This document shows positions 46,100 to 60,226 of a stretch of 64,000 bases of DNA, in pieces. The notes beneath the pieces are model-generated. The model ran no database searches and had not been told where the DNA came from. It saw only the letters and a list, made by a program, of their open reading frames with translations. The DNA comes from Cryptomeria japonica (lineage: Eukaryota; Streptophyta; Pinopsida; Cupressales; Cupressaceae). Every line of letters begins with the position of its first letter. The stretch's first letter is position 1. The DNA lies in contig NC_081415.1 of assembly GCF_030272615.1 (NCBI RefSeq), positions 505,935,373-505,999,372 on the forward strand, given 5' to 3'. The position numbers and the translations under genes are program-made.

Positions 46100-46500
46100 T
46101 ATTTTAGTTTTAATAATTTACTATTTAAATTATAAATGTGTATTAATTTAAGTTTCAATTTGTTGCCACAATTGCACATTTATATTACTTTAGGTCTTGA
46201 TTTGTCAACTCAATTGTAAATATATTGAAATCCGGACAAGTAATTTGTCACCTCAATTTTAAATTTTTGAATTTTTAGGCTTAGTTTGTGATCAATTAAA
46301 AAGTTTACAAAAACTTCAAGCTTGATAGACCACCTTTCCTTTCTAATTAATTTTCTTGGAACTAAAACTTGTTTATAAATTATGTTATAAAAAAATTATT
46401 TATTTGATTCAAATTTATTTTCCAATTTATTATTTTTGCATTTGAATTCGTGTCTAAATAATTTAGAAATAATTTTTTGAGAGAAAATGTGTTCTTTTTC
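46100..46500. repeat. Direct repeat copy 1, right part
   Basis: Matches 48.01-48.33 kb: TTGTCAACTCAATT, TTTGTCACCTCAATTTTAAA and AATTATGTT(A/G)TAAA occur in the same order. Confidence 0.75.
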
Positions 46501-47855
46501 TTTTTTTTTTTCATCTAGCTCCATGGCTAGTATCGTTAAGCATGCTCCATGACTTTCACCTTGTATAAAGCATTAGTAGAGTATTTGTTTAATTTGTCTC
46601 TTACTCTTTGTTTCCTGCAAGTCCCATCATTTGTCTATAAACTCCCTTCCTGTGGATCGACGATGACAACTTCCACCCAATGATCTTCAATAGTGTGATG
46701 ACACCCTTGCTTCAAGAGAATGTGCAATGTTTAACTCTAATGCCCCAACACTCGTGCTCTCCAATGCCGTGTATCTACTATGATGCCTTATAAAGACCAT
46801 TCACATCTTTCTTGATTATCTATCTTCTTGTTACCCATGGCTCAAGTAAGAGAAACAATAGGGTTGCTAGCATATCTATGAGACTATTAAGTTTAATACC
46901 TGGAAGTTTCATTATTTCAACACCTAGAACTTCATCAAAATAAGAACTCTATTTAAGGAATAATGAATCTAATAGATTAGCCCAAAAAAATTTCTTCGAG
47001 GAACAAAACACAAATATTTTTCATCTCAACTAGAACTTAGATCTCAGGCAACCCAACTTTACTATAATAATAGTAAAAAGGTAATCTAGTTCTCTCTTTA
47101 AAATGATCTCAAAATAGATAAAGCTCAGTCCATATAACTATTGGAGATTATACCTTCCATGAAGGATAGATTAGGATGACATAGACATAAGTTTTAAACC
47201 CTCAACCATATATAATCCTCAAGGAAAAGGAGAACAATTAGAAAGATTAAAGAACTAATAGTAGAAGTGCTTTGGGTTGAAAGTTGCATACTAATGGGTG
47301 CGAGAATCAACTATTAAGTATTAAGACTCTATAACTAATGAGAGGTTATTTTTGTCATGAATGTTAAAGTTAGATTTATATGCGAATTCATTATTGGATC
47401 ATTACCCTTTTTAAGGCAAGGAGTGGGAGGGTTTATTAACAAACTCATAAATGAAGAGATGGTTAACTTAACCCAATTGAGCAAAGTCTTTGGGCAAGTT
47501 ACACTCTACCTCTACACACCTTTTACACCCAAAGTGATCCAAGACAAATTAAGGGAAAAGATCCTATAGGACCTTACAAAATTGTATTTAAAGGTATGTT
47601 TCTAGTTTAATTATTTTCCTCCATTGGTCCTTATGTATGTTCTAATTATGTTATAATGGACAACATGTAGTATGCACAAATTATGAGAAATTGCTTTACT
47701 AAAAATTACTTGATTGCTACACTAGATTATATGTTATATCATTGTTATCATGAATGTGATGGAATGATATTTTCAAAAAAGGAGTGTAGAATTTCAGATC
47801 TTTGTCATTACACATTAGAATGATGAGCTACATGTTCATAATGTCATTTGTAATT
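46501..47855. other. Unassigned segment
   Basis: No gene is supported. CTTCCTGTGGATCGACGATGA near 46646 resembles LTR-retroelement leader sequence but is not diagnostic. The 70-residue frame at 47357-47569 has no known domain. Confidence 0.5.
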
Positions 47856-47859
47856 GAAT

Positions 47860-48335
47860 TAAATGAATTTTTTTTTGACATTAAATGAAAATAGTGTCCA
47901 TGGCAAAACCCATTTTTATGCTTAAATTGTTGCTAAATCAAATCAACCCATAGTGATGTCCAAGACTTCTTTTCATAGAAAGTATCATATTAATGTTATA
48001 TAAGATATGCACAACTCGTATTAATTTAAGTTTTCTTTGTTGTGACAATTGGATAGTTCTATTACTTTAGATCTTAATTTGTCAACTCAATTATAATTTT
48101 ATTGAAATTTAGACTTAATTTGTCACCTCAATTTTAAATTCAAAAAAATTATGAAAACTTCATTGATCGCCTTTCTTTCTTAATTAATTTTATTAAAAAT
48201 ACTTATTTCTAAATTATGTTGTAAACAATTTATTTAACTAATTTAAGATTGTTTTTTAAATTATTATTATTTTATTTGAATTGATGAGTGAACAATTTGA
48301 AAATTAAGTTTTGAAAAAAAGGTATTTTTTAATTT
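47860..48335. repeat. Direct repeat copy 2
   Basis: Uninterrupted copy of the sequence split between 44.40-44.62 and 46.10-46.50 kb. Confidence 0.75.
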
Positions 48336-48488
48336 CTATTGCATTTGGGGCTATTCATTTGAAAAAAAAAGGTATGTGTGGGAGCTATTGCATTTGAAAA
48401 AAACATGCTTGTGTGTGAGTTATTGCAGTTGAAAAAGGCATGTTACCGTTGAAGAAAAAAACACGCTCCATTCTTTCAGCTATTAGGT

Positions 48489-48496
48489 ATATATAG
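48489..48496 (+). promoter_or_regulatory. TATA-like box
   Basis: GTATATATAGC upstream of an ATGGCGACG at about 48546. The ATG frame stops after 16 codons, so the link to a transcript is uncertain. Confidence 0.35.
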
Positions 48497-48545
48497 CATT
48501 CTCAGACCCGTTCGGTTGGATTTCTCATCTTCCACACCCCTCCCA

Positions 48546-49112
48546 ATGGCGACGCTCTATGCAATCGGCTCTTCAATCGGTTGGATTTCACCGTAGATGT
48601 CACTTCATGGTGAACAATTCCTATAGGATAGTTTTAGTCTTTACTCCCTTTTCATCAAATCTATTTCCAATGTGCTTCACAACATAATTCCCTCAAGATC
48701 TGATCCCATCCCCATCTTACCTCACTCAGTTAGCCAATTATCGCCATTTGTTTAAATTTGTATTTCTGTTCCTTGGTCTCTTAGTAGAAATCGCCCAGGA
48801 ATTCACACAATTAACACCTCCAGAGTGCCATTGGGTGAAAAGTTTAGCTCATCTGCACCGATGCCCTATGCCCTGCTATGTTCCAAAGATTTACTCAATA
48901 GAATGAGATATGTTTCAAGAAATGCACCGACAATTAATGCAGCGGGCTCTGACTCTCATGGAAATTCGGTTGAACTATGCATAACAGAAGACAGGGAATT
49001 TAAGTCCAATGTATGCCATAAACCCGATGGAAGATTGTCCCCCAGAATTTGTAAGCGAGGTGCATTTAGAGGAGGAGACGTATATTGAATCATTGCCTTC
49101 AGATATCTTGGT
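48546..49112 (+). pseudogene. Exon relic with possible F-box start
   Basis: One frame carries PPEFVSEVHLEEETYIESLP followed by SDIL, ending at a GTAAGT donor at about 49112. ESLPSDIL resembles the start of an F-box domain. A stop lies upstream in the same frame. Parts of this segment (48.65-48.90 kb) recur at 50.91-51.42 kb. F-box identity is a guess from eight residues. Confidence 0.3.
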
Positions 49113-49329
49113 AAGTTAATTTTATAATTCTTTCTTTGTTCCCTTAGCTATTTTCCCAATATGATAAGCTTCTTTATGTAGCAGGGAATGACTTGTATAG
49201 CAAAGAACCCATTGCCCATTTAGGATTTTAATAGTGAATTAATGTTACGGAGGTTTTTTTAACTGGTAAAAAGGAAATAAAAGTCCCTCCGCCTCATTGG
49301 AGCACAATGCGTTTCTAATCATTATAGAA

Positions 49330-50435
49330 CATTTGGCTTTGACCTGTGAGAGAAGCAGGTCTCTGTCAAGTTCAGTCTGCTATTAGGTCTGCCATCTCTA
49401 TCCTTCAAACACCAGCAATTCTTCATGAGAAATTTAGTGACTATCAGAGCACCTCACTATTACATAGTGCATGATATTTTTATATCCACCATAATTTCAT
49501 GCCTCTACCATACATTTTTTGTTAGTTATCTCCTAAATGTTTTCCTCTTATATCAATGGTTGGGCCTCGATACAATTTTCATACGATATTTGTATTATGA
49601 AAACTATCAACCCTTCTTAACAGTCTATAGAATTTGAAGAAAGAACTCACAGACATTGTCTTGCTACTATCATGTGTGAAGTGTATTTGTCTTTATGATG
49701 GTTAGGTCTCTAGATTGCCACTATATGCCTAGCAAGGTCTGTGAATAACAAATATAATGGAACTCTTATCCTCTTGAAGTGTGCTATGTCATTTATATGT
49801 CATTTATGGCTTCTTGACCCAAACATTGTCAAAATACTATGTACTCGTCCTAGAATCTCTAATTTACGAATTAGCTCACCATCTTGAACCTCTACTACCA
49901 TCTAGGATTCTGATTGCTTTTGATTTCTAACTTTCTTTCCACTAACCCTTTTTCTTGTTTTATGATGCTTGGACTATTGTGCACTTTTATTTATTACTGT
50001 CATCCACATGGCCATTATTTGTGGTCTAATTTACCATGCTTACCATATTAATATTCATCATTTTGGTTCTCACTCAGACATAGGGTTTCTAAAGAGAAGT
50101 TTGACAGTGGTACTTGTTATCTTTTCTTTGTCTTCTATGCTCTTATTGATTACTGAAAGCTTTGGCTTTTCTGATCTGTCATACATCTTTCAGATGCACT
50201 CCACAAGTCCAATACACTCACTGATCCTTTGTCCTACTTAACCTTTTCAATTCTGTCATTGTATTGGTCATACTCTCTGATTTCAATGTATCATGATGGA
50301 TATATAACATCAGTCAAGGCATGCAAGTTTAGTGAACTGAGCATGCCGGACTTCTTATTTGAGGATTTTCAAGGTTCAAACTCCTTGCAAAGACTATCAC
50401 TCTTGTCTTTTATTGATATTTCAAGGAACTAACCT
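49330..50435 (+). pseudogene. Possible LRR remnants
   Basis: Short readable stretches such as IIEHLALTCERSRSL (about 49322) and SNSLQRLSLLSFIDIS (about 50378-50425) have a leucine-rich repeat rhythm and could belong with the F-box-like exon as an F-box/LRR relic. The rest is not coding. Weak evidence. Confidence 0.25.
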
Positions 50436-50904
50436 CATTATAAGAATAAAATGTCAAATCAATGGTTTCTACCATGTAGAAAGTTTATCCATTCTCATTT
50501 GATACGAGGACTGCCATCGGTAAGACTATCATCATTGTGTTCTTGTTCATGACTTTTCACAGTTCACCCTGTGATGCTTTATTCATAGCTTGATACTGTT
50601 ATTATGTACTTATTAAATTCATATTATACAGATTAAAAGCGATAGAGATAAATAAATAAAAAAGTTACTAGAGGTGAATGAAACAATACCCAACCTACCT
50701 ATAGAATTATCATATTTCCTCTATATGTAAAGTAGTTGAATAAATTGCAAACGAGATTTACCATTATTTTAATATCTAAAATAAACTGTGCCAACTTCAA
50801 GCTCACATCATGACAAACTGGTCGAGTTCTCCGCTTCTCCATAAATGCCACTTGACAATTTCTCCAGGAGAGTTCAGCTGCGAATCAATGGAGGTAACAA
50901 CGTC

Positions 50905-51415
50905 CCGTCTTTACTCCCTTTTCATCAAATCTATTTCCCCTGAAGATCAACAACCTATAACGTTCAGTTTTAGAAGTTATGGTATTTCTCCAAATTATAC
51001 TTCATTGTTCTAGAAACAAAATTCTAAATCCTCTTGTAGCCATTCCGCTCGCCTAGTTTTCATGCTGGGCTGATATTATTTCTTCAGATTATGCCTAGAT
51101 TGTATTTGTATTTCTACTCTTTGTTCTTCTTATGGAATAGACAATATAGAGGTTTCAAAAAATGTGTGGCTTCAAAATATTATCCCCTGAAGATCTGGCC
51201 CCGTCCCCATCTTATCTCACTCAAATCGGCCAATTATCCCCTGCTTTTTAACTCTTGCATTTCCGTGCCTTTGTCTCTTAGATAAAATCAACTAGTTATC
51301 CACACAGACAAACTATATCCACAAATCACCCAAGAATTCACACAGTTAGCATCTCCAGAGTGCCACTGGGTGCACTATTCAGCTCATCTGCTCTGAACCC
51401 CTATGCCCTGCTATA
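50905..51415. repeat. Direct partial duplicate of 48.65-48.90 kb
   Basis: TTTACTCCCTTTTCATCAAA, TCCCCATCTTA, CACCCAAGAATTCACACAGTTA and CTCCAGAGTGCCACTGGGTG match phrases of 48.65-48.90 kb in the same order, with about 0.27 kb extra sequence between. Confidence 0.82.
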
Positions 51416-51574
51416 CCTTTGAACAAACTACATGGACACAAAGTAATGGGCCAAAAGGATGTGAAGTAGTGGGGACATGAGGTTGAGTGAATTTAATATT
51501 CTTTTAGTCAACTTACATATGTGCATATTTTGAGTTTTGTAACATATTTGACTCCATTTGAGGCCTACCTTAAG

Positions 51575-53400
51575 ATGACAAATTCTATGTTGATGTTGCA
51601 TATGTCATATAATGAAAAACAAACAAAATAATTTTTCTACAAAAGTATTTAGAGCATGGCAAGGGTATCATCTGTGAATAAACTTTTGAATGGTTTAGAG
51701 CATACATAATAGGTGACAGTGCTTGCCCTGAGTCCTGGCAGACCATGACACTATGGTAGGGGTATCATCTGCTCTTAAATAGGTATTATCAGAGTAATTC
51801 CAGGTGTTGAAATCAGTAGAATTGTTCCATCAAGGTTTGCCAATTTCTTACGCATCTCATATAGGCATATGCAGGATTACCATATTAGTTCAAGCTTTTG
51901 ATTTCTTTCCCTTAATTAAATCCTTGCAAGGAAAGTCATTGTGAACAATGGATTCTCTCTATGAGAGTGGGGACCAAATGTTGTATCATATTTGAGCTCT
52001 TTATATGAATCAAGTTCTTGGACCATTTTTCTTGGTTACCTGGTAGAAAATTTGAATGTTTCTACTTTCTATTTTTTTATTAATAAAACTTTAATATAAA
52101 TTAAGCTAGGGCACTGATATCTATGAGCTAGGGCACTGATATCTATGAGTCAAAATTTTGACTTATTTTTTATTTTCTTTTTTCATCCGATTCTTGCTGA
52201 GAGTGGACTGGATTTTATTTATTTTATTAATTTATAGTACTGATTTTGGAAAATGAGAACCTGTACATATATTAGCTTATTACGGTAGTTGCGGACCAAC
52301 AAAATTTGCAAAGAGAGGCATAAACCATGTTAAGGCCAGATATATAGAATAATTCTCTGACTATGGTGTAATAATTCTGCCGCAATAGCTCATGTGAGTG
52401 AAAAGCAAATTTTAAGTGAATTGTATGTTTGAAAAAGATGTGTGAAATGAAATGCATGAAATGTGTTTGAATTTTCATTTAGTTATGTCAATATTTTAAC
52501 TTTAAAATTTATTTTGTATATGGAGAGTATGTTTGAACAAATTATGTGTGAAACAAACAACTTATATGTGAAATGCATTTAACTTTGACAACCACTTTGT
52601 TGCATTTGTACTTTAACATTGTGTGTTTGTGTGTAAGTTTGAATTTTTATGTTCACCTTATATTAAGAATATACTAACTTCTAATATCACTTATGTTGTA
52701 TGTTTGAACTTTAGCATTCACATATTTTGTATCTATACTCTGACATGTTTTAACTTGAATGTTTACTTTTTGTGAAACCTTTTCAAATTGTGTTTCTAGT
52801 TTGGTATGTTTGAACTAACTTTGTGTATATGTGTGAAGTGTGTGTTCCAACAAACTATGTGTGAAACAAACAAACAAACATCATGTGAAATATATTTTAA
52901 GTTTGAAAACCATAATGTTTTGTTTATACTTTGGTATATGTGTGTTTGTTTATACTTAGACATTCACTTTGTGTGAAGAATGCATTAACTTTGACAATCA
53001 CTTATGTTGTATGTTTGAACTTTGGGATTCATTGTGTGTATTTGTACTTTGACAATGTTGAACTTAAGTGTTTACTTTGTGTGTGTGTGATGCATTTTTT
53101 GTGAAACATGTTTATATTTGACATGTTTTAAAAAAATTGCATGTGTTTAAACTATGGTATGCATTCACTTTTTGTTTGTGTGAAATTTGTTGAAAATTTT
53201 AAATTCATCTTATATGAATTGTGTTTATAATGGAAGTTGATTTTGATATTTCCTTTGTGTGGTGTATGCTTTAAAACATTGTCATGCTCGAAGATTCCCC
53301 GTGTGTGTTATTTCTATATGTTTGTTGAAAGGTAATTTTGTCATTACATTTGTGTGTTGTTATTTTAAGTATCTTTGGAGTTCGCTTTGTATTTTAAGAA
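51575..53400. repeat. Inverted duplication, arm B
   Basis: Reverse-orientation copy of arm A (20.79-23.73 kb). It lacks the counterpart of 22.09-22.89 kb, which in arm A holds the AHPW exon. Confidence 0.85.
51715..51795 (+). pseudogene. PHP-domain exon relic (arm B)
   Basis: GTGCTTGCCCTGA, then a 7-bp insertion, then CAGACCATGACACTATGG matches the VLALTDHDT exon of the minus-strand copy at 23.5 kb. The insertion shifts the frame and TAG follows, so this copy is dead. Confidence 0.8.
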
Positions 53401-53401
53401 T

Positions 53402-53890
<489 letters not shown>

Positions 53891-54114
53891 ACTTGCAGAG
53901 AAAAATTTGAATTTGTAAATTGAATGAATGCTCAGATCTGAAATAATTAATCCAACTTATACAAATCACAAGCTCAATTTTGAATTTAAAAATTAGGGTT
54001 TTAGTGAAATTAACCTCTAATTTTTTTAAATTTTGCAAGAAAATCAAACTTGTAAATGAAAATTTGAATTTTAAATTGCATACACTCATATCTGAAAACA
54101 AAAATCAGAATTAG

Positions 54115-54805
54115 TAGTGTAAGGAGTTAGGTTCACCAAAATGTAAAGTGGAAAATTCGGGCTTAGAAAATTCACCACATGGAAGGGGGAAATCACTAAG
54201 CCGATTTTCACTTGGAGGACTTAACATTCAAAAGAGGGGGATGAATCCAATAGATCCAATCCTAAATGATACAAGGATTGAATACTAAATATATTGATTG
54301 TGTTTGGAATGTGTTTGACCATCTTTTGTAAGTTGAATAAGTAAAGTGCTGAAATTGAAGACAAAGTAAGCAGAAATAGTGAGCTATAGATTCGGGATTT
54401 TGTCGTGCACCTAGATCTAAGAAGTTTAAGATGATTCAGAGCTTCTTTATGAAATCTGTCAAAAGTTGCAAGGACCCTGTGTCCAGACTAGGTCGCCCTC
54501 CCATCGGTCCTCTAAACATTCTGTGCGTCGAAAAGGGTTTTTTTGTCTCTACAAATAAAGTTTAATTCTAGAAGTACAATTGCGCACTTGCTTCCTGCAC
54601 ATAGAAAGAAGAAGAAATGGGTTGGGGATAGGGGTTTTGCCTAAGTCAACTCCGGTTTGGAATCAACCTTGATTGAAATACTGTAAATGCTTGAAATAAA
54701 TGATAGAAAGGTATACCTTTAGATCTGCAATAGATGAGGATGATGCTTGACTTCTTAGATGTAATCACATATGTTGTATGAAATGACATGAACACGACAA
54801 AACCC

Positions 54806-54846
<41 letters not shown>

Positions 54847-55305
54847 CTTGCAAATAAATGATGTAATTATGCTCCAATGGATGGATGCAAAATATGCAGC
54901 CTTTAAGAATGCTTGAATGCTTGAACGTAGTCTCCTTGCCTTCTCCACTTTTTCATGCTACGTTCAAATGAGAGGGAAAAATTCCTTATATACTTGTCTA
55001 TCGTCCATTATTTAATTTTTCGACATAGGCTTACATGGGGAAGTAATTTCCCGCTCAAATTTGAGATAGGGCCTAGGGGCAAAAATAGGGCCCAATTAGG
55101 GAGGACCAGGGCATGGTGCCTTGGTCCTCCCCCAAATTGGGACAGGGACAATGAACTGTACAAGTCATAAGATGAAAATATGAAGTTTGGTTGCATAGGA
55201 GAGGCATAAATGAGTTCCGATCAAGCATGGGGATGAGACTAGTAAGGCGAGGGCCCAAAATCCGGTCAAAATTGCAAGAGGTGCAATTTTAGGACGCTAC
55301 ACATT
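54115..55305. mobile_element. Possible solo-LTR-like segment
   Basis: Starts near TGTAAGGAGTTAGG and ends near TTAGGACGCTACACA, with TG..CA ends and a composition like plant LTRs. A (CA)n lies inside. Target duplications do not match, so this is tentative. Confidence 0.25.
54808..54844. repeat. (AC)n microsatellite
   Basis: Uninterrupted AC dinucleotide run, about 18 units. Confidence 0.95.
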
Positions 55306-56240
55306 ACAACATGCATTATATGTTGTTTCTCATGTGATTTGATTAATTATGCATCACATGAGAGTGGTATGATGAGGAAAGGGACTAATTCGAGTGCACT
55401 TAATCCTTCAAGTGCACCTCGGGTTGATAAGATGACTTTGGTAACTAGGTTCTATGAACGAGGTTACCACTAAATGATACATGTGTTTATGAGGAAAGAG
55501 AGAAAGACATATCAATCTAGCTAGTAATTTAACTAGAACCAAACGTTCTTTCATAAAGCATGGGAAATACAAACCATAAAAGGTGTACTCAACTAGCTCT
55601 TGCTCAAAGAGAGCCAAGTAATCCTTGGCTTCTATTCCTTTGTTGCATGAAAGATTGCTTGATTGATTTATGTACAAACAAAAAGATATAGACAAGTACA
55701 AAACTAAAACTAGGATGCAAATGTGCACCTATGACAACAAACAAAGCTTAGAACTATCAGTCAAAGGAGCTAGGCACCCTAGTCCAATAGGTGTCTAAAT
55801 CATGGGAGATGTTCAAATTTGGTATCAAAATCCTCCAGACTACTTTCCCTCCAAAATTTTGGTCAAATTGACAAGACTAAGGAATTAGGCACCCTAGATC
55901 AACAATTTTTTATTGAACCTTGTTTGGTAATCTCTATCTCAATCTACTTTGTTCTCTTATACCTACAAACTAGGTGTAAATCCTATTTCTAAACTTACAA
56001 ATACACAAAAGAGCAGGAAAGTGGCGTTGTGGCAATATAAGGGTTTTCATTAGTCAACCCCCTATTTTGTTGATTCCCACTTCCATGGATACCCAAGTTG
56101 AATTTGAACCAATAGTGTGTGCTTTGAACCTTAAGTGTGCCTAAGATTATGGCGTGCAAAGAAGTGCATAATCATAAACAAGAGCCCTACTCAAGTGTAA
56201 TAAGAGTGAACCCTACATGAGACAATCAAAGGTGATACAT
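55306..56240. other. Unassigned spacer
   Basis: No domain or repeat recognized; the phrase TAGGCACCCTAG(T/A)(C/T)CAA occurs twice (about 55768, 55887). Confidence 0.5.
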
Positions 56241-56249
56241 ATATCGATT

Positions 56250-57605
56250 GCAAATATGAGTTCTTGTTGTCATTGATGTCAAACTTGTTGATATCTTTGG
56301 TTTGGATGTGATTTGGAGTAGTGCAGTAACAGTGGATTAATTCAGTTATCATGCGAATGTTTGGTGACTGATTGTAGTCACTTCAAATGGTATATCAAGT
56401 TGTAATATAACTTTTCTGGAGCTTTGGATATAATCTTAGTGGTCCATAGTTGGTGTTGGTTAAGCGTGACACATTCTAGTGAGCAATATGTTAGAGTTCA
56501 TTCAATTTTTAGTCTACATTATGGCTATATGTTTCATCAGTTCTTGTGATTGGTGTATGATGTTGGTGGATGCAAATGCATGATATATTCTAGTTTTTTG
56601 TATTCTCATTGGGCCTATAGTTGAAGTTATGTTGATCTGAGTTCAAGTCTATAGAGTGATAGAGTGACAGTGTATAGGAATGCATTGAATTCCTCTTCCT
56701 TAAAGACTTTTGGTGATGCGGTTCCACGTTTCTTATTTTTTGATATCAGATGATGCTATGTTGAGCATATGTAAGTGTTTTTGGTGGTCCACATTGTAAT
56801 TTGAGTAAGGTATGTTGGTGTACCTTAACTATTTTACCATTGGAGCCAACCTATAATGTTTTGGTTCGTGCGGTAGCGTACAAAATTATAGTAGTTGTTT
56901 TGGAATGATTCGAAGGTGTGCCAACATGATGTGATACCTCATACATTTCACTTTTCCTTCTACATTACTTTGAAGTTTTTTTTGGGTCAACTATTTTGAT
57001 CCTACACATTACATCTAATTATGTCGACCTAATTGATGTCAATTTGATTGCGAATTTTGTATACAAGGGATGAAATCATTTTGGAGATGCTTGTATGAGT
57101 TGTGTGTGTGCTGTGCAAAGTGTATGTGAAGTTGTACAAAAGTTTGCAAGTACGTGAGTGCAGTAATGAAGGTAATTTCAGATTTTTTTTAATAGTGTTG
57201 TAATCAACATATCAGTGGATGTGGTTGCCTACAGTTCAATCATATTGATGTTTCTCTTTCATATAAAATGTATCTTGCTCTAAAGAAATGATATTCAAAA
57301 TTTTCAATTCTTTTGTATCTTGCCTTGAGGTTGTGCACCTCAGTGTTGCAAGTCCACATCAGAGTCAGTGAGCTCCTTGGCATTGAGCCTAAATATTGTA
57401 ACATGTTTTCATATAGAGGGACAATTCTCACCATGGCTTTTCCCTCTTTAGGTTTTCCACGTAAAATCTTGGTATGTTTGTGTGGTTATTTTTGTATTTT
57501 TTAGTTCTTTATTTTTTCACACATGGTAAATGGAATGGATGATAATTGAGTGGTTAATTGGTTAAGTTTTAATATATGTTGATTCACCACCCCCTCTCAA
57601 CATTC
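56250..57605 (+). mobile_element. LTR-like segment, plus orientation
   Basis: Begins TTGTTGTCATTGATGTCAAAC and ends GATTCACCACCCCCTCTCAAC. Both end motifs recur inverted at 46.05 and 44.65 kb, suggesting two copies of one LTR-retrotransposon family in opposite orientation. No coding domain accompanies it. Confidence 0.4.
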
Positions 57606-60200
57606 AGATGTTTTCAACAATATCAACTCAAGAATACATGAATCATATAAATGAACATTGAAATAGGATAAATATTAGATATGATGTTCAAACTCAAAAA
57701 TGGAAGAATGACCTAAAATCATACCAAACCTTTAAGAAGAGGTACAAGCCAATAATCAATTAGCGATTCCTTATCATCCTCCAACATTCCTTAAAGCTTC
57801 AACATGATGAACAATACTTGATGAATATTTAATATTGTTGAGTAATCCTCAAATTTGCAAACTTTTAGACTCACTTTTAGTAGAGCTTCCTTATCATAAA
57901 GATGTATTTTTCATCCATGAAAAACCCATCCTTTCTAAATGAGGATACTAGCTTATTGTTTACAATCATAAAATTGATAAAAAGTCAACAAAAATAAGTT
58001 GTATCCAAAAATCAAGACCAAATTCCACAATGTTAAGGCTAACATATTAAACCCCTGAAATTTCAAGAATTTTTTCCTAATAAAAAAAGCTACTCTCATT
58101 AGTCCCGCCAAACTAGGTCCCAAAAAAGTGGGATGTGAGATATTAGGGCCTTGATATTAGATCTGGATCTAATTTTGAATTTCACAATAGTTTAATGTAA
58201 AATAATATATTTTAATTTTGAAATATAATAGGTCAAATCTTCTTGAGTTAGGGGTTAAATTCAAGGGTAGAAATGGTCCTGAAAATGTTGAAGCAAGTGG
58301 AAGACTAAAGCAAGTGCTAAGGAGAGTATAAACTTGGACTCATAATTAAAGGAGCATAATTTATGACACTACATTTAGTCCCCACTTTTTTGGTCATATA
58401 ACACTATGTGGATGTTGAAGCTAAAGTACAAAAAAAGTAAACATTCGTGTAAAAGGGATATTCCCAAGGGTGTCAAACAAAGCTCCCATTGTAGCAATAC
58501 TTGCAATACAACATTAGGAACCAAAATTTTCAAAACTACTTTATTAGTGAAAATTAAAATCTCCTTGAATGCTTACTAAGAGTGATGAAATTTGAGGGTA
58601 ACTATATGCCCCTTACTTCTTCTTTCTCATTTAGTTTAATATTTAGAAATAGGGTATCATGTATACTATGTCAAATTATGAAAAAAAGTGATGAAAAATG
58701 CCTCCAATAGGTTCATTTATTTAAATGACACCATATCAAAGAGCAATTGATAAGGAGAGCTAAATCACAATTCCAACACAAAAAACAATGTGAAAAATTG
58801 GAGCTCTATATCTCAAGTTATGATGAAATGATTGGACTATGCTAAATTAGGGTTTAGAGAGAATTTACCTTAAATAGTGAAATATTTTTAACTTTTCAAC
58901 TATTCATTTGTCTTATTCTATTTTTTTCTTTATTTCAGAGGGTTCCACACTTACATGAGAGATAAGATGCGATGTAAGTGAGATTATTTTAGAGTTTCCT
59001 TATATCCACTTATGATTCAGACTAACCTAGTTAGCTTCTATAACTCAGGGATACGAAATCCTATGTTGATCAACCTTTAGTGGATGGCAAGATACATTTA
59101 ATTGTCAACCTAGGGATGTATACTTGAAATGGGTCTGTACTGTATGTGCATTATTGGAAGCTCTAAGCTATTTCATCAATTGTGTATAGTAAATTAAATA
59201 AAAACAATGAACTGAATTGAAAATGTAACAGTGTTGAAAATAAATATAATTGTACAACAATTATTGTATGAAACTATATAACAATAGAACAATTATTGTA
59301 GGTTCTACTAATTATAACTACCAAAGATGCAAAATAGATTAAGTGTCAATTTATTGGGTAATTTAAACTCTTGGCTAAGTGCTCAAAACCTCATACACAA
59401 GTGACTTGCTCCATTGAAAATGCAATCGACTACTTTCTATTAAAATCATTGTTACTACATAATGATGATATGACTTTCTAACTATCTACTATCTACTACC
59501 CTTTGTTTGATTACAAATTCAAGTTGTATACACATAAAAATGGCTATAAGCGATTAAATAAATATTATATATTTATTTAATAATTATTCTTCTATTAAAA
59601 TAGTTAATTTGAAAAGATTAATTTATTTAATTCATTTCGTGTTTCTATTAATTAATATTTTATTAATTAATTCACCTATTCTATTCCTCTAAAATAATTA
59701 AATATCTAATATTTAATTATCTCCTTCAATCAATTAAATATCTAATATTTAATAGTTATTCTCCTATCCTATAGTCTCAAATATTAAATAATTTTTTAAA
59801 TGATTTAATCTTTCTTATCCAACTCACCTTCCATCTCCACTTCATCTTCCCTTTGCCAACTCATCCATCATGTGGCTAAGGAAATTAATATTTCTTAAAT
59901 ATTAATTCATCATTTATCTTCAACCTCCAAATTCAATGAATATTGTGTACATACACATATTTCATAACCATCTTCTATATTCTCTCCAACACCCCCTACA
60001 TCTTAGGAAGAAATTGAGTCCACTTGTCCTATCATGCTTAAATCTCCTCCAACCATCCCTAGATTCCCTCAATCAACAACCCAATCAAGGTGAGATGAGT
60101 GACACTTGTCTTCTCCTTCCCCCTTTCTCTCAACCTTCACCTTTGCTCACAACCATCCAAATCTACAGATCTGATCATGACCGTTGATCTAATCCACATC
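57606..60200. other. AT-rich spacer and unresolved LTR upstream part
   Basis: No gene is supported. The start of the LTR ending at 60656 should lie here or nearby, but I could not place it because the partner LTR is outside the window. Confidence 0.5.
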
Positions 60201-60219
60201 ATCCCATCCTCTCAAGGTC

Positions 60220-60226
60220 TATAAAA
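60220..60226 (+). promoter_or_regulatory. LTR TATA box
   Basis: TATAAAA at 430 bp before the LTR end, followed by a purine-rich GAGAGAGAG stretch; the expected place of a U3/R promoter of a plant gypsy LTR. Confidence 0.5.

Noticed and set aside
54115-55305. Definite solo LTR
   Set aside because: Ends look plausible but no matching target duplication was found; kept only as a low-confidence feature.
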